A stretch of 20,247 nucleotides of DNA from an uncultured Bacteroides sp. (GTDB lineage: Bacteria; Bacteroidota; Bacteroidia; Bacteroidales; Bacteroidaceae), in the NCBI GenBank assembly GCA_900557355.1, contig USSR01000036.1, forward strand, positions 1 to 20,247, read 5' to 3'. Below, one piece after another: positions 1 through 6,200 of the stretch (positions within the stretch are counted from its first letter, which is position 1; each line of letters starts with the position of its first letter). Made by a program: the position numbers and the translations under genes. A model generated the notes under the pieces. That model saw only the letters and a program-made list of their open reading frames with translations. It did not search any database and was not told where the DNA came from.

Positions 1-426
1 TTTTTCATCAGTGACTATACCGATAATTTTTTTAGTTGATTGCTGGCTTATTCCATTTTGGCGAGAAAGGTCATCACGTTTGATAAGCGTAACGTTTTTT
101 CCGACTAATTTATATTCTATGTTAGTCCCTGTAAATATTTTATTTAAAACTTCAGAGACAGATTCATTATCAGCATTCACGGATATCTGTCGGTTTACAT
201 CAACCTCATTCCTGTCGTATACGAACAGGTATTCGGTTTGCTTCTCTATCTTATAAATGATTTCCCGTAAATTGTCGGCATGTATAGACATTTTTGCATT
301 CTGTGAATTGGCTTCTGTTGCAAAAAGGTTGCAAAAACATGCGAACAGGACAATAACTGTGATTTTCATAATACGAAATATGTGTTTAATTTCGGATATG
401 GATTGTTTATACAAAAAATAATTCAT
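1..426 (-). CDS. SusC/RagA-type TonB-dependent receptor, N-terminal part (runs off left edge)
   Basis: Reading the minus strand from an ATG at 426 gives an open frame of 142 codons to the window edge. It has an N-terminal signal sequence with a long n-region, a hydrophobic core (ITVIVLFACFCNLFAT) and a cleavage-like ANSQ. An STN (secretin/TonB N-terminus) domain follows, with NLREIIYKIEKQTEYLFVYD and a later VNADNESVSEVLNKIF. The frame then enters the start of a carboxypeptidase-regulatory-like domain (KKIIGIVTDE). This order is typical of outer-membrane SusC-family importers that signal to an anti-sigma factor through the STN domain. It lies downstream of the FecR and ECF sigma genes on the same strand, as expected for a trans-envelope regulatory cassette. 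A second ATG at 369 is possible, but 426 keeps an extended n-region that I associate with this family. The barrel and plug are outside the window, so the substrate cannot be predicted. Confidence 0.87.
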   Translation of the reverse strand, partial: MNYFLYKQSISEIKHIFRIMKITVIVLFACFCNLFATEANSQNAKMSIHADNLREIIYKIEKQTEYLFVYDRNEVDVNRQISVNADNESVSEVLNKIFTGTNIEYKLVGKNVTLIKRDDLSRQNGISQQSTKKIIGIVTDEK

Positions 427-433
427 AATTTTG
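403..433 (+). promoter_or_regulatory. Bacteroidetes-type promoter reading against the susC-like leader
   Basis: A perfect -7 box TAATTTTG (pattern TAnnTTTG) lies at 426-433, with a TTG -33 element at 403-405 spaced 20 nt upstream. No protein gene follows on this strand. The only thing downstream within 100 nt is a terminator hairpin at 490-517. The -7 box overlaps the start codon of the receptor gene on the other strand. Confidence 0.6.
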
Positions 434-439
434 TATGCA

Positions 440-525
440 ATTACGTTAGTACTTCGATTAATTATTCAAGGTCGGGAGTCTAACCCTTAACCGGTAAGTG
501 TTGGAGCACTTGCCGGTTTTCTATT
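440..525 (+). ncRNA. Candidate DonS-like cis-antisense small RNA in the susC leader
   Basis: A transcript starting about 7 nt after the -7 box and ending at the hairpin/T-run would be roughly 80-85 nt. It would be fully antisense to the 5' untranslated region of the SusC-type gene. The unit has no open reading frame of note. DonS of Bacteroides fragilis and its relatives are short antisense RNAs placed at the same position relative to susC-like genes in polysaccharide or glycan utilisation loci, and repress them. The match here is in position, orientation, size and promoter/terminator architecture. I have not compared the sequence with DonS itself. The ends are estimates. Confidence 0.5.
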
Positions 526-526
526 T
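490..526 (+). terminator. Intrinsic terminator of the antisense RNA
   Basis: An 11-bp stem (490-500 with 507-517, one G.T pair) closes a 6-nt loop TTGGAG and is followed by TTTTCTATTT. The T-rich side exists only on the plus strand, so it terminates rightward transcription. It can also form as a hairpin in the receptor mRNA leader, but without a U-tract. Confidence 0.6.
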
Positions 527-620
527 ACTCTTTATATCTATGTCATAGGCTATTAGTATTTAAAGGTTTAACAATAAAATTTATATAAGAATCAATCTCT
601 GCAAGAATTTATATGTTGAA

Positions 621-1565
621 TTAATTAATAATAATCAGATTTTTCTCATCATCTTTTTGGTAAGTAAAATGATGGGTAAGTTGCAAAACATCTAGGATGT
701 GGTATAAACCATCTCTTGTTCGAAATTTGGCAGTAGAATGTATTTTATTTTGTATAATAAATTTGTTGTTTATCTGAATGTTTACATCAAAATATAATTT
801 CAGTTTTTTTAGAACTTCCATCAGTGACTCATCAAAATAGAGAATTCCTTTGCGCCAAAGAAAATAGTCTATGTGCTGCATAGGAGTAACTACTAACTTC
901 TTATTTTCCAATATAGCCCGATTATCAGGTGTCAAAGAAAGCTTTTGATTTGTCGCATGATCGGTAATTTCAACTTTTCCAGTTAACAAAGCTGCTTCAA
1001 AATCTTTTGATTGCTTGTAAGCTCTTACATTAAAAGAGGTTCCTAACGCCTTGATATCATAATTGGATGTAGATACAATAAATGGTTTGTCTTTATTTGC
1101 TTTTACTTCAAAAAAACCTTCCCCATTGAGACTAACTTTTCGTTTTCCTTTAGCGAAGCGGGTAGGAAAATTTAGTGTACTACCGGCATTCAACCAAACC
1201 TGAGAACCGTCGGCTAAAGTAAGTTGTGCATTCTGCCCTGCCGGAACATATATGGTTTGCATGGCAATATCTTCTTCTGTATCTACGAATGGTAAATGTA
1301 TCCAATAATGCAAAATAAATCCTAGAATAAAGATAGCAGCTACTTCTATTGCTTTTTGCCAAATATGTCTGAATTTTACCTTCTTTAGGACAGAATTTGT
1401 AATAACTTCAGGTACCTCATGCCAGAAGCTTATCTCATATAAACGGCATAGCTGCTGATAGTGTTTCATATTCACCTCATCGGCATCTAGCCATTCCGTA
1501 ATCAAACGTGATTGTTCATCAGTTGTACGTCCTTCGAAATATAATTGTAGTAACTTATCATCCAT
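621..1565 (-). CDS. FecR-type anti-sigma factor
   Basis: A 314-aa inner-membrane regulator. A cytoplasmic N-terminal region of about 65 residues, expected to bind the ECF sigma factor, precedes one membrane segment at about residues 71-91 (EVAAIFILGFILHYWIHL). A periplasmic FecR domain follows (about 102-200, including LADGSQVWLNAGSTLNFP and ALGTSFNVRAY). A C-terminal DUF4974-like domain (about 240-314, GILYFDESLMEVLKKLKLYF) contacts the receptor STN domain in characterised relatives. Length and domain order are normal for Bacteroidetes FecR proteins. It begins 65 nt after the end of the sigma factor and precedes the receptor, so the three form one signalling cassette. It appears intact, in contrast to the sigma gene. 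Confidence 0.93.
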   Translation of the reverse strand: MDDKLLQLYFEGRTTDEQSRLITEWLDADEVNMKHYQQLCRLYEISFWHEVPEVITNSVLKKVKFRHIWQKAIEVAAIFILGFILHYWIHLPFVDTEEDIAMQTIYVPAGQNAQLTLADGSQVWLNAGSTLNFPTRFAKGKRKVSLNGEGFFEVKANKDKPFIVSTSNYDIKALGTSFNVRAYKQSKDFEAALLTGKVEITDHATNQKLSLTPDNRAILENKKLVVTPMQHIDYFLWRKGILYFDESLMEVLKKLKLYFDVNIQINNKFIIQNKIHSTAKFRTRDGLYHILDVLQLTHHFTYQKDDEKNLIIIN

Positions 1566-1630
1566 ATTTTTCTTTGCTTTATATATAAGACGATAGTTAG
1601 GAAAGGTTCACTAGTAGCAAACTAACTTTT

Positions 1631-2183
1631 TTAATAGAAAAATAAAAAATAAAATAGAGGCAGGTAATCTTTTAGAGAAATACGTAGAGCTTTCAATGCT
1701 TTGGCTATATGATAATCTACCCCTTTTACGGTGATACCTAATGTTTGTGCTATCTCTTTTCCGGATTTCTGTTCGAAACGGCTCATTCTAAAAACGTTCC
1801 GTGTTTGCTCGGGAAGTTCTTCCAGAGTATGATTTAGGATCGTTTGTATTTCTGTAGAGAAAATATCTTCCGGATTACATCCTTCAAAGATTTAATAACC
1901 AAATGGACAATTCCCGCCGCCGCCATTCAGCCATAGCCTCAAGTCTTTCTTTGTGGCTAATCTGTACTCTGAGGTAATCCTGGGATTTATGTTTGAGTAT
2001 TGCTAATAGCAAGACCAAAGGTTTCTCTACGGTTTCCTTATTCATTGTTTCCCATAACTTAATAAGGGATTCTGTCGCTATATCTTCGGCTGCCTGGTCG
2101 TTTCGTACATACATCAGAGAGAAACGGTAAGCTTTCCTGTAGTACTTTACATAGATGTCGTTAAACTGTTCGATTTGTAACAT
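1631..2183 (-). pseudogene. ECF RNA polymerase sigma factor (FecI type), frameshifted
   Basis: The ATG at 2183 opens a frame with a sigma2 region (FNDIYVKYYRKAYRFSLMYV, then AEDIATESLIKLWE). This frame ends at a TGA at 1884-1886. The +1 frame immediately continues with EGCNPEDIFSTEIQTILNHT, a sigma4 region (LEELPEQTRNVFRM, SGKEIAQTLGITVKGVDYHI) and a natural stop at 1631-1633. Joined, the two halves give about 183 aa, the normal size. The break falls at CTT TGA A, so removal of one T restores ...LEGCNPEDIFS. This is either a real inactivating insertion in a T-run, a sequencing error, or, less likely, a translational +1 shift. As it stands the protein lacks the -35-binding sigma4 domain. An upstream alternative start at 2270 exists, but its extra 29 residues do not look like family sequence. 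Confidence 0.85.
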
Positions 2184-2573
2184 TATTACTAAGAACCTGT
2201 TAAAATATGATTGAAATTTTGTTTTAAGAATGTTTCTGATTAATCCAATAGTATAAGTGACTAAATCCAATGTATCAGACTGATTTTACAGAAACAGGGC
2301 GGAAATATATATAGAAAGTTTTGAATGTACAAGCAGAAAGTGTAAATATAATCTTTAGATGGTTTAAAGTGTTAACTTAAAAAGATGCAGAGCTATTGCT
2401 ACACGTCGTCAGCCCTCCTACAGCCTCCCTATCCAATGGCAACGCACCCGCATCTTTAGACGAGAACGCTCGCCTAATGGATAAGTTCTTACGATAGCCT
2501 TTTGTATCAAGTGTAGGAGTTTGACAACGATTAGGCTATTTATACATCATCCACTTTGAAACGCTAAATTTTA
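2184..2573. other. Non-coding gap with a GC-rich, structured-looking segment
   Basis: About 390 bp without a convincing gene. The outer parts are AT-rich. The stretch 2384-2530 is much more GC-rich and contains imperfect inverted repeats: GATGC at 2384 with GCATC at 2450-2454, a CGAG/CTCG mini-hairpin near 2463-2472, and an 18-19-bp imperfect inverted repeat at 2404-2422 and 2512-2529 whose inner TCCTACA/TGTAGGA is exact. It could be a structured RNA or the relic of a small mobile element; I do not recognise it. Confidence 0.5.
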
Positions 2574-3098
2574 TTATTGTAATAAGTTCAAATCGTCAGT
2601 AACCAGTCCCTCTAACACATGTTGGATTTTATCAGATATAGCCTTATCTATATTATATTGGGCACACAATGATTGAAATTTGCCTACTGCATTAAATACT
2701 TGTAATATCTTTTTTTCGGGCTCTTCCACAAAATCCTCTGCAAAGTTAACAAAGTCACTTGTGGTCAAGGCTGATCTCTTGCCCATCACACCCATCGAAT
2801 GAATGTATGCAGAAGGATCATCCCATGTATTTGCCGTGAACATTACATCATATGCAGGTGATAATCGCCACACTCCTGTCTTATCCATAATAAACGATAT
2901 ATTCTTATTATGGTCATCAGATATACCTGCGACATAATTAAATACCATTCTAATAAATATCTGATCTTTGTCTTCTTGAGGAAGATTTAGAGTTCCCGCT
3001 ATCCAACATAGCTTTAGATAATCATCTGCACCTGGCATGATAGCAGCGAGAGTTTGACTAAGAATTTTGTTTCCATCCTTGCGATCAAACCTTTCCGT
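2574..3098 (-). pseudogene. HipA-like kinase, C-terminal remnant (5' truncated)
   Basis: The minus-strand frame is open from 3098 to the stop at 2574. It starts abruptly inside the HipA kinase core with ERFDRKDGNKILSQTLAAIM, then RMVFNYVAGISDDHNKNISF (catalytic-loop region with the paired aspartates) and WRLSPAYDVMF (metal-binding DFG-like segment). A stop codon lies directly upstream of ERFDR, and everything N-terminal (the regulatory subdomain and GSSLGGARPK-type loop) is missing. An ATG at 3038 could still give a 154-aa product lacking the ATP-binding lobe. The breakpoint at about 3095 suggests a deletion or insertion that joined it to the non-coding DNA carrying the nearby IS. It is a different gene from the intact HipA at 18855, judging by its residues. 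Confidence 0.8.
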
Positions 3099-3468
3099 TT
3101 ATGGGGCACAGAACGAAGCGGTTTAAATATGAATAGTGAAGAACTACACGGAAAGCCTTTATTCATAGGAGTTTCAGAAGGATAGGACACGAACGCTGGT
3201 TTAAAACGAAACGGTTTTTGCTTTACACTTGCTTAGCTTTAGCTTTACACTTGAAGCTATCTAATTAAAGCAAGCGATGGCCGCCATTTACTTTTCTCTT
3301 TACTTTGCTTATATTTCCCCGATACGAAAAATAAAGCCGTCATAGAGCCGCAAAACGAGGTTTCCGGCGGCTTGGTTTTTGCTGTTTTTTATTTTTCCTT
3401 TTTTTGGTAGTTTAACGATATAAAAACTTCCAAATGCTTATTATTTGGTAGTTTTGCAAAAATAGACT
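3099..3468. other. Non-coding gap left of the IS, with repeats and an orphan promoter
   Basis: 370 bp with no supported gene. It contains a 12-bp direct repeat GCTTTACACTTG at 3220 and 3242 and an AGCCGC/GCGGCT hairpin around 3342-3373 followed by T-rich sequence. Next to the IS is a hairpin AACTTCCAAAT/ATTTGGTAGTT (3425-3453, one mismatch) whose right arm overlaps a -7-like box TAGTTTTG at 3449-3456. The box points into the IS, so the IS may separate a promoter from its former gene. Confidence 0.45.
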
Positions 3469-3521
3469 TCTGGAAAATCCAGTGTAAGCTGCCCCCTAAA
3501 ACCAAGCGATTCTGCCCCCTT
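3469..3521. repeat. IS21 left terminal inverted repeat (53 bp)
   Basis: Identical over 53 bp to the reverse complement of 6055-6107. It includes the outer palindrome CTGGAAAATCCAG, then TGTAAGCTGCCCCCT and a second CTGCCCCCTT copy. Confidence 0.92.
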
Positions 3522-3556
3522 GTGCTAAAATAATCCTACCCCCTTGATTCCAATAT

Positions 3557-3596
3557 AAAAATACCCCTGCTTGACAATGCCCGGCAGGGGATTTTT
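3557..3596 (+). terminator. Hairpin terminator inside the IS left end, upstream of istA
   Basis: AAAAAT(A)CCCCTGC at 3557-3570 pairs with GCAGGGGATTTTT at 3584-3596: 13 pairs with one bulged A. It ends in a T-run on the plus strand. It lies between the left repeat and the istA start, so it would block transcription arriving from outside the element. This would be a protective device against activation by neighbouring promoters. Confidence 0.6.
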
Positions 3597-3644
3597 CGTA
3601 GATTTGATTCCCGTCTTGACCGGTGGGATAAAATCATTTCTACT

Positions 3645-5225
3645 ATGACAACAAAGATAGCAAACATCCTCCAATGTTACGCATTGGGGATGGGGATAAA
3701 GCAGATAAGCAGGAGCTTTGAGCTTTCCCGCAACACGGTGCGCAGATATGTGCGCCTGTTTCAAGAGTGTGGTATACCGATAAAGGAGTTGGCCGCCATG
3801 CCTTCCGCTCGCATCCAGGAAATGTTCTCTGAAGGTGTTGGCCGTAACAGGGAACCGTCACAACGCCAGCTTGAGCTTGAGGCACTCCTTCCTGAGTATG
3901 CTGCCCGGCTTAGCCGCCGAGGCGTAACAGTGAAAACCCTGTACGAAGAGTACCGCGAGACCCATCCTGACGGATACAGACATGCCAGTTTCGGCAACTA
4001 TCTCATGCGTTACCGTATGGTGACACATGTCGTAGGCCATGTCGAGCATTATGCCGGAGACCAGATGTATATCGACTTCGCCGGTGACAAACTGGAAGTC
4101 GTTGACAGTGAAAGCGGTGAATGTCGCAGCGTTGAAGTGTTCGTGGCCATACTTCCGTGCAGCCACTATACCTATTGTGAGGCGGTCTGGTCCCAGTCAA
4201 GGCAGGACTTGATTAAGGCGTGTGAGAACGCGCTTCATTTTTACGGCGGGGTTCCGATGGCGATCGTACCAGACAACCTCAAATCGGCGGTAACCCGCAG
4301 CGACCGTAACGAGCCGGTAATCAACGAGGAGTTTGCGGCATTTGCCGAACACTACGGATGTACCGTATACCCCACACGGGTACGTCATCCAAAGGACAAG
4401 GCCTTGGTGGAGAATGCCGTGAAGCTGCTTTATCGATCCGTCTACGCTGACATCGAGGGTCTTGTATTCCACTCGCTGGAGTCTCTGAATGCGGCCATAT
4501 CCGAATCGCTCTCGGCCTTCAACGGACGCAGGATGAGCGGGCGTCCCCAGTCCAGACGGGAACAGTTCGAGCAGATTGAGTCCGACTGCCTCCGCCCGCT
4601 TCCCGCCATACGCCATCAGATGAAAGAGCGACGCTCCGCAACAGTAATGCGTAACGGCTATGTCACCTTCAGGCTTCACCATTACAGCGTACCGAAAGAG
4701 TATATAGGCAAACGTGTCGAGATTGTCTATGATGCGGACACGCTGGAAATATATCATGGCCTGCGTCTGGTGACCACACACCAGCGCGATGACACGCCAT
4801 ACTCCTATACGATCAAGGATGCCCACGGACTGCCCGGACGTCATGGAAGTTATGAAAAGGATCTGGAACAGATTTACGAACGGGCCGGCCAGACAGATAA
4901 CGTCCTGCTGCTGTATCTGCGCAAGGTGGCGGAACTCAAGAAGTATCCTCCCGCGGCGTTCCGTTCATGCAGAGGCATCATGGCGTTGGAGAAGACCTTC
5001 GGGCTGGAACGGTTGGTGGCGGCAAGCGCATGCGCCACGCAACTGCGCCTATACGGATATCAGGAGATAAGGCGGATCCTTGAACGCGGGGATGATGCAG
5101 ACTTCCTGTCAAAAGACGACATCGACGATGAGGTCCCCGTAACATCTATCCACAAAAACATCCGCGGAGCAGCCTACTTCGCACAATTAAAACATTTAAA
5201 TAGAGACAACAATGGAAACAAATAA
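3645..5225 (+). CDS. istA: IS21-family transposase IstA
   Basis: A 526-aa DDE transposase. The N-terminus has a helix-turn-helix (about residues 4-40, IKQISRSFELSRNTVRRYV). The RNase-H-like catalytic core carries the acidic triad D144 (YIDFAGDK), D210 (AIVPDNLKSAV) and E256 (HPKDKALVENAVKLLY). A C-terminal beta-rich domain (about 340-390, YVTFRLHHYSVPKEYIGKRV) follows. It binds the element ends and performs strand transfer with IstB. Its last 14 nt overlap the start of istB, the usual coupled arrangement. No frameshift or missing residue was seen, so it is probably active. Confidence 0.96.
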   Translation: MTTKIANILQCYALGMGIKQISRSFELSRNTVRRYVRLFQECGIPIKELAAMPSARIQEMFSEGVGRNREPSQRQLELEALLPEYAARLSRRGVTVKTLYEEYRETHPDGYRHASFGNYLMRYRMVTHVVGHVEHYAGDQMYIDFAGDKLEVVDSESGECRSVEVFVAILPCSHYTYCEAVWSQSRQDLIKACENALHFYGGVPMAIVPDNLKSAVTRSDRNEPVINEEFAAFAEHYGCTVYPTRVRHPKDKALVENAVKLLYRSVYADIEGLVFHSLESLNAAISESLSAFNGRRMSGRPQSRREQFEQIESDCLRPLPAIRHQMKERRSATVMRNGYVTFRLHHYSVPKEYIGKRVEIVYDADTLEIYHGLRLVTTHQRDDTPYSYTIKDAHGLPGRHGSYEKDLEQIYERAGQTDNVLLLYLRKVAELKKYPPAAFRSCRGIMALEKTFGLERLVAASACATQLRLYGYQEIRRILERGDDADFLSKDDIDDEVPVTSIHKNIRGAAYFAQLKHLNRDNNGNK

Positions 5226-5994
5226 TCTTACCGCACCGATAGCTGTCGAAAAAGACCGCAACACGTTGACAATCGAACTGATGAACCGTATGAAGCTGCA
5301 CGGCATGGCCGCCGCCTTCACTGAAAGCCTGACCTCCACTATGGCAGAAACAATGACAATCGACTCTTTCCTGCACATGTTACTTGCCAGGGAATGGGAC
5401 TACCGTGCCAATGCAGCCATCCAACGCCTTATACGCGGGGCGGCGTTCCGCTACAAGGCCTGCCTCGAGCAGATAGACTATGCAATCCCGCGTGGCCTTG
5501 ACCGCAATCAGATGGAGCGGCTTGCATCGCTGGAGTTCACCCGCAAGGGACAGAACCTCTTCATCACAGGGTCATCCGGTACCGGGAAGAGCTTCCTTGC
5601 CACAGCAATGGGGTATGAAGCCTGCAAGAAGGGCATACGGACATATTATGCGAATGCTCCGAAACTTATGGGTACGCTTAAGGTGGCAAAAGTAAAAGGC
5701 ACACTGGAATCGGAACTCAAGAGAATCGAACGGAGCACGCTGCTCATATTGGATGACCTCTTCCTTGTGAACCTTGATGCCAAGGAACGACCCATCCTGC
5801 TCGATATAATAGAGGACCGACATGGGCGCAAGTCCATCATCATCACCTCGCAACTGCCAACGGACAATTGGTATGATGCAATCGGAGACCCTACAGTAGC
5901 AGATGCCATTATGGATCGTATTATACATACGGCGCACCGGATTGAGCTGACAGGAGAAAGTGTCCGTAAAATGGATGCATACAGAGGGAAATAA
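5212..5994 (+). CDS. istB: IS21-family helper ATPase IstB
   Basis: A 260-aa AAA+ ATPase related to DnaC, which assembles on DNA and directs IstA to its target. The N-terminal segment (about 15-110) is the IstB-specific helical region. Walker A is GSSGTGKS at 120-127. Walker B is LLILDD at 177-182, followed by a sensor-like SIIITSQLP and an arginine-rich DPTVADAIMDRI segment. The start overlaps istA by 14 nt in a different frame, consistent with translational coupling. Length is normal for the family. Confidence 0.96.
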   Translation: METNNLTAPIAVEKDRNTLTIELMNRMKLHGMAAAFTESLTSTMAETMTIDSFLHMLLAREWDYRANAAIQRLIRGAAFRYKACLEQIDYAIPRGLDRNQMERLASLEFTRKGQNLFITGSSGTGKSFLATAMGYEACKKGIRTYYANAPKLMGTLKVAKVKGTLESELKRIERSTLLILDDLFLVNLDAKERPILLDIIEDRHGRKSIIITSQLPTDNWYDAIGDPTVADAIMDRIIHTAHRIELTGESVRKMDAYRGK

Positions 5995-6054
5995 ACTAAA
6001 ATAATAATAACCCCATCGGTCAAGACTTTTTAAGGGGGCATTGTTGAATGTTTT

Positions 6055-6107
6055 AAGGGGGCAGAATCGCTTGGTTTTAGGGGGCAGCTTACACTGGATT
6101 TTCCAGA
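6055..6107. repeat. IS21 right terminal inverted repeat (53 bp)
   Basis: Perfect reverse complement of the left repeat. It ends in GGGGGCAGCTTACACTGGA and then TTTTCCAGA. A further AGGGGG copy lies just inside it at 6033-6039. Confidence 0.92.
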
Positions 6108-6161
6108 TGGCTTGAAATATAAATTCAGGCAATTATAGCCGGTAATTCATTAAAAAATTGC

Positions 6162-6169
6162 TATCTTTG
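6162..6169 (+). promoter_or_regulatory. -7 promoter box of the phosphoesterase/ATPase operon
   Basis: TATCTTTG is a perfect Bacteroidetes -7 match 32 nt before the ATG at 6201, giving a leader of about 25 nt. No clear TTG sits at the -33 position. The box is outside the IS, so the operon does not depend on IS transcription. Confidence 0.6.
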
Positions 6170-6200
6170 CAATTAAAATAGATGAATTAAATGAGATTAT

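Larger units (their letters stand above)
3469..6107 (+). mobile_element. IS21-family insertion sequence, complete
   Basis: A 2.64-kb element with perfect 53-bp inverted repeats (3469-3521 and 6055-6107) around istA and istB in the usual order. Both ends carry several copies of a CCCCCT/AGGGGG motif (left near 3491-3497, 3515-3521 and 3538-3543; right near 6033-6039, 6055-6061 and 6080-6085), the multiple transposase-binding repeats typical of IS21 ends. The first 14 bases of each repeat (TCTGGAAAATCCAG) are themselves near-palindromic and precede the TG...CA that usually marks an IS21 end. I see no target-site duplication at either possible boundary. GC content is visibly higher than in the flanking DNA, consistent with recent arrival. 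Both genes look intact. Confidence 0.92.

Noticed and set aside
11..256. 81-aa plus-strand open frame at the left edge
   Set aside because: It is antisense to the STN domain of the receptor gene, which has clear family sequence on the minus strand.
466..488. GGTCGGGAGTCTAACCC resembling part of a tRNA T-arm
   Set aside because: There is no TTCGA-type loop, no acceptor or anticodon arm and no CCA end; it is better explained as part of the antisense RNA unit.
4197..4844. 215-aa minus-strand open frame inside istA, and similar long frames on both strands there
   Set aside because: They are shadows of the GC-rich istA coding frame, which contains the catalytic triad.
3455..6120. Target-site duplication of the IS (CTGGAAAATCCAG against CTGGATTTTCCAG)
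   Set aside because: These flanks match as inverted, not direct, repeats; as direct repeats the centre differs, so they were counted as part of the terminal repeats.
5572..6132. 186-aa minus-strand frame over istB and the IS right end
   Set aside because: It is antisense to the Walker motifs of istB and crosses the terminal repeat; no family sequence.
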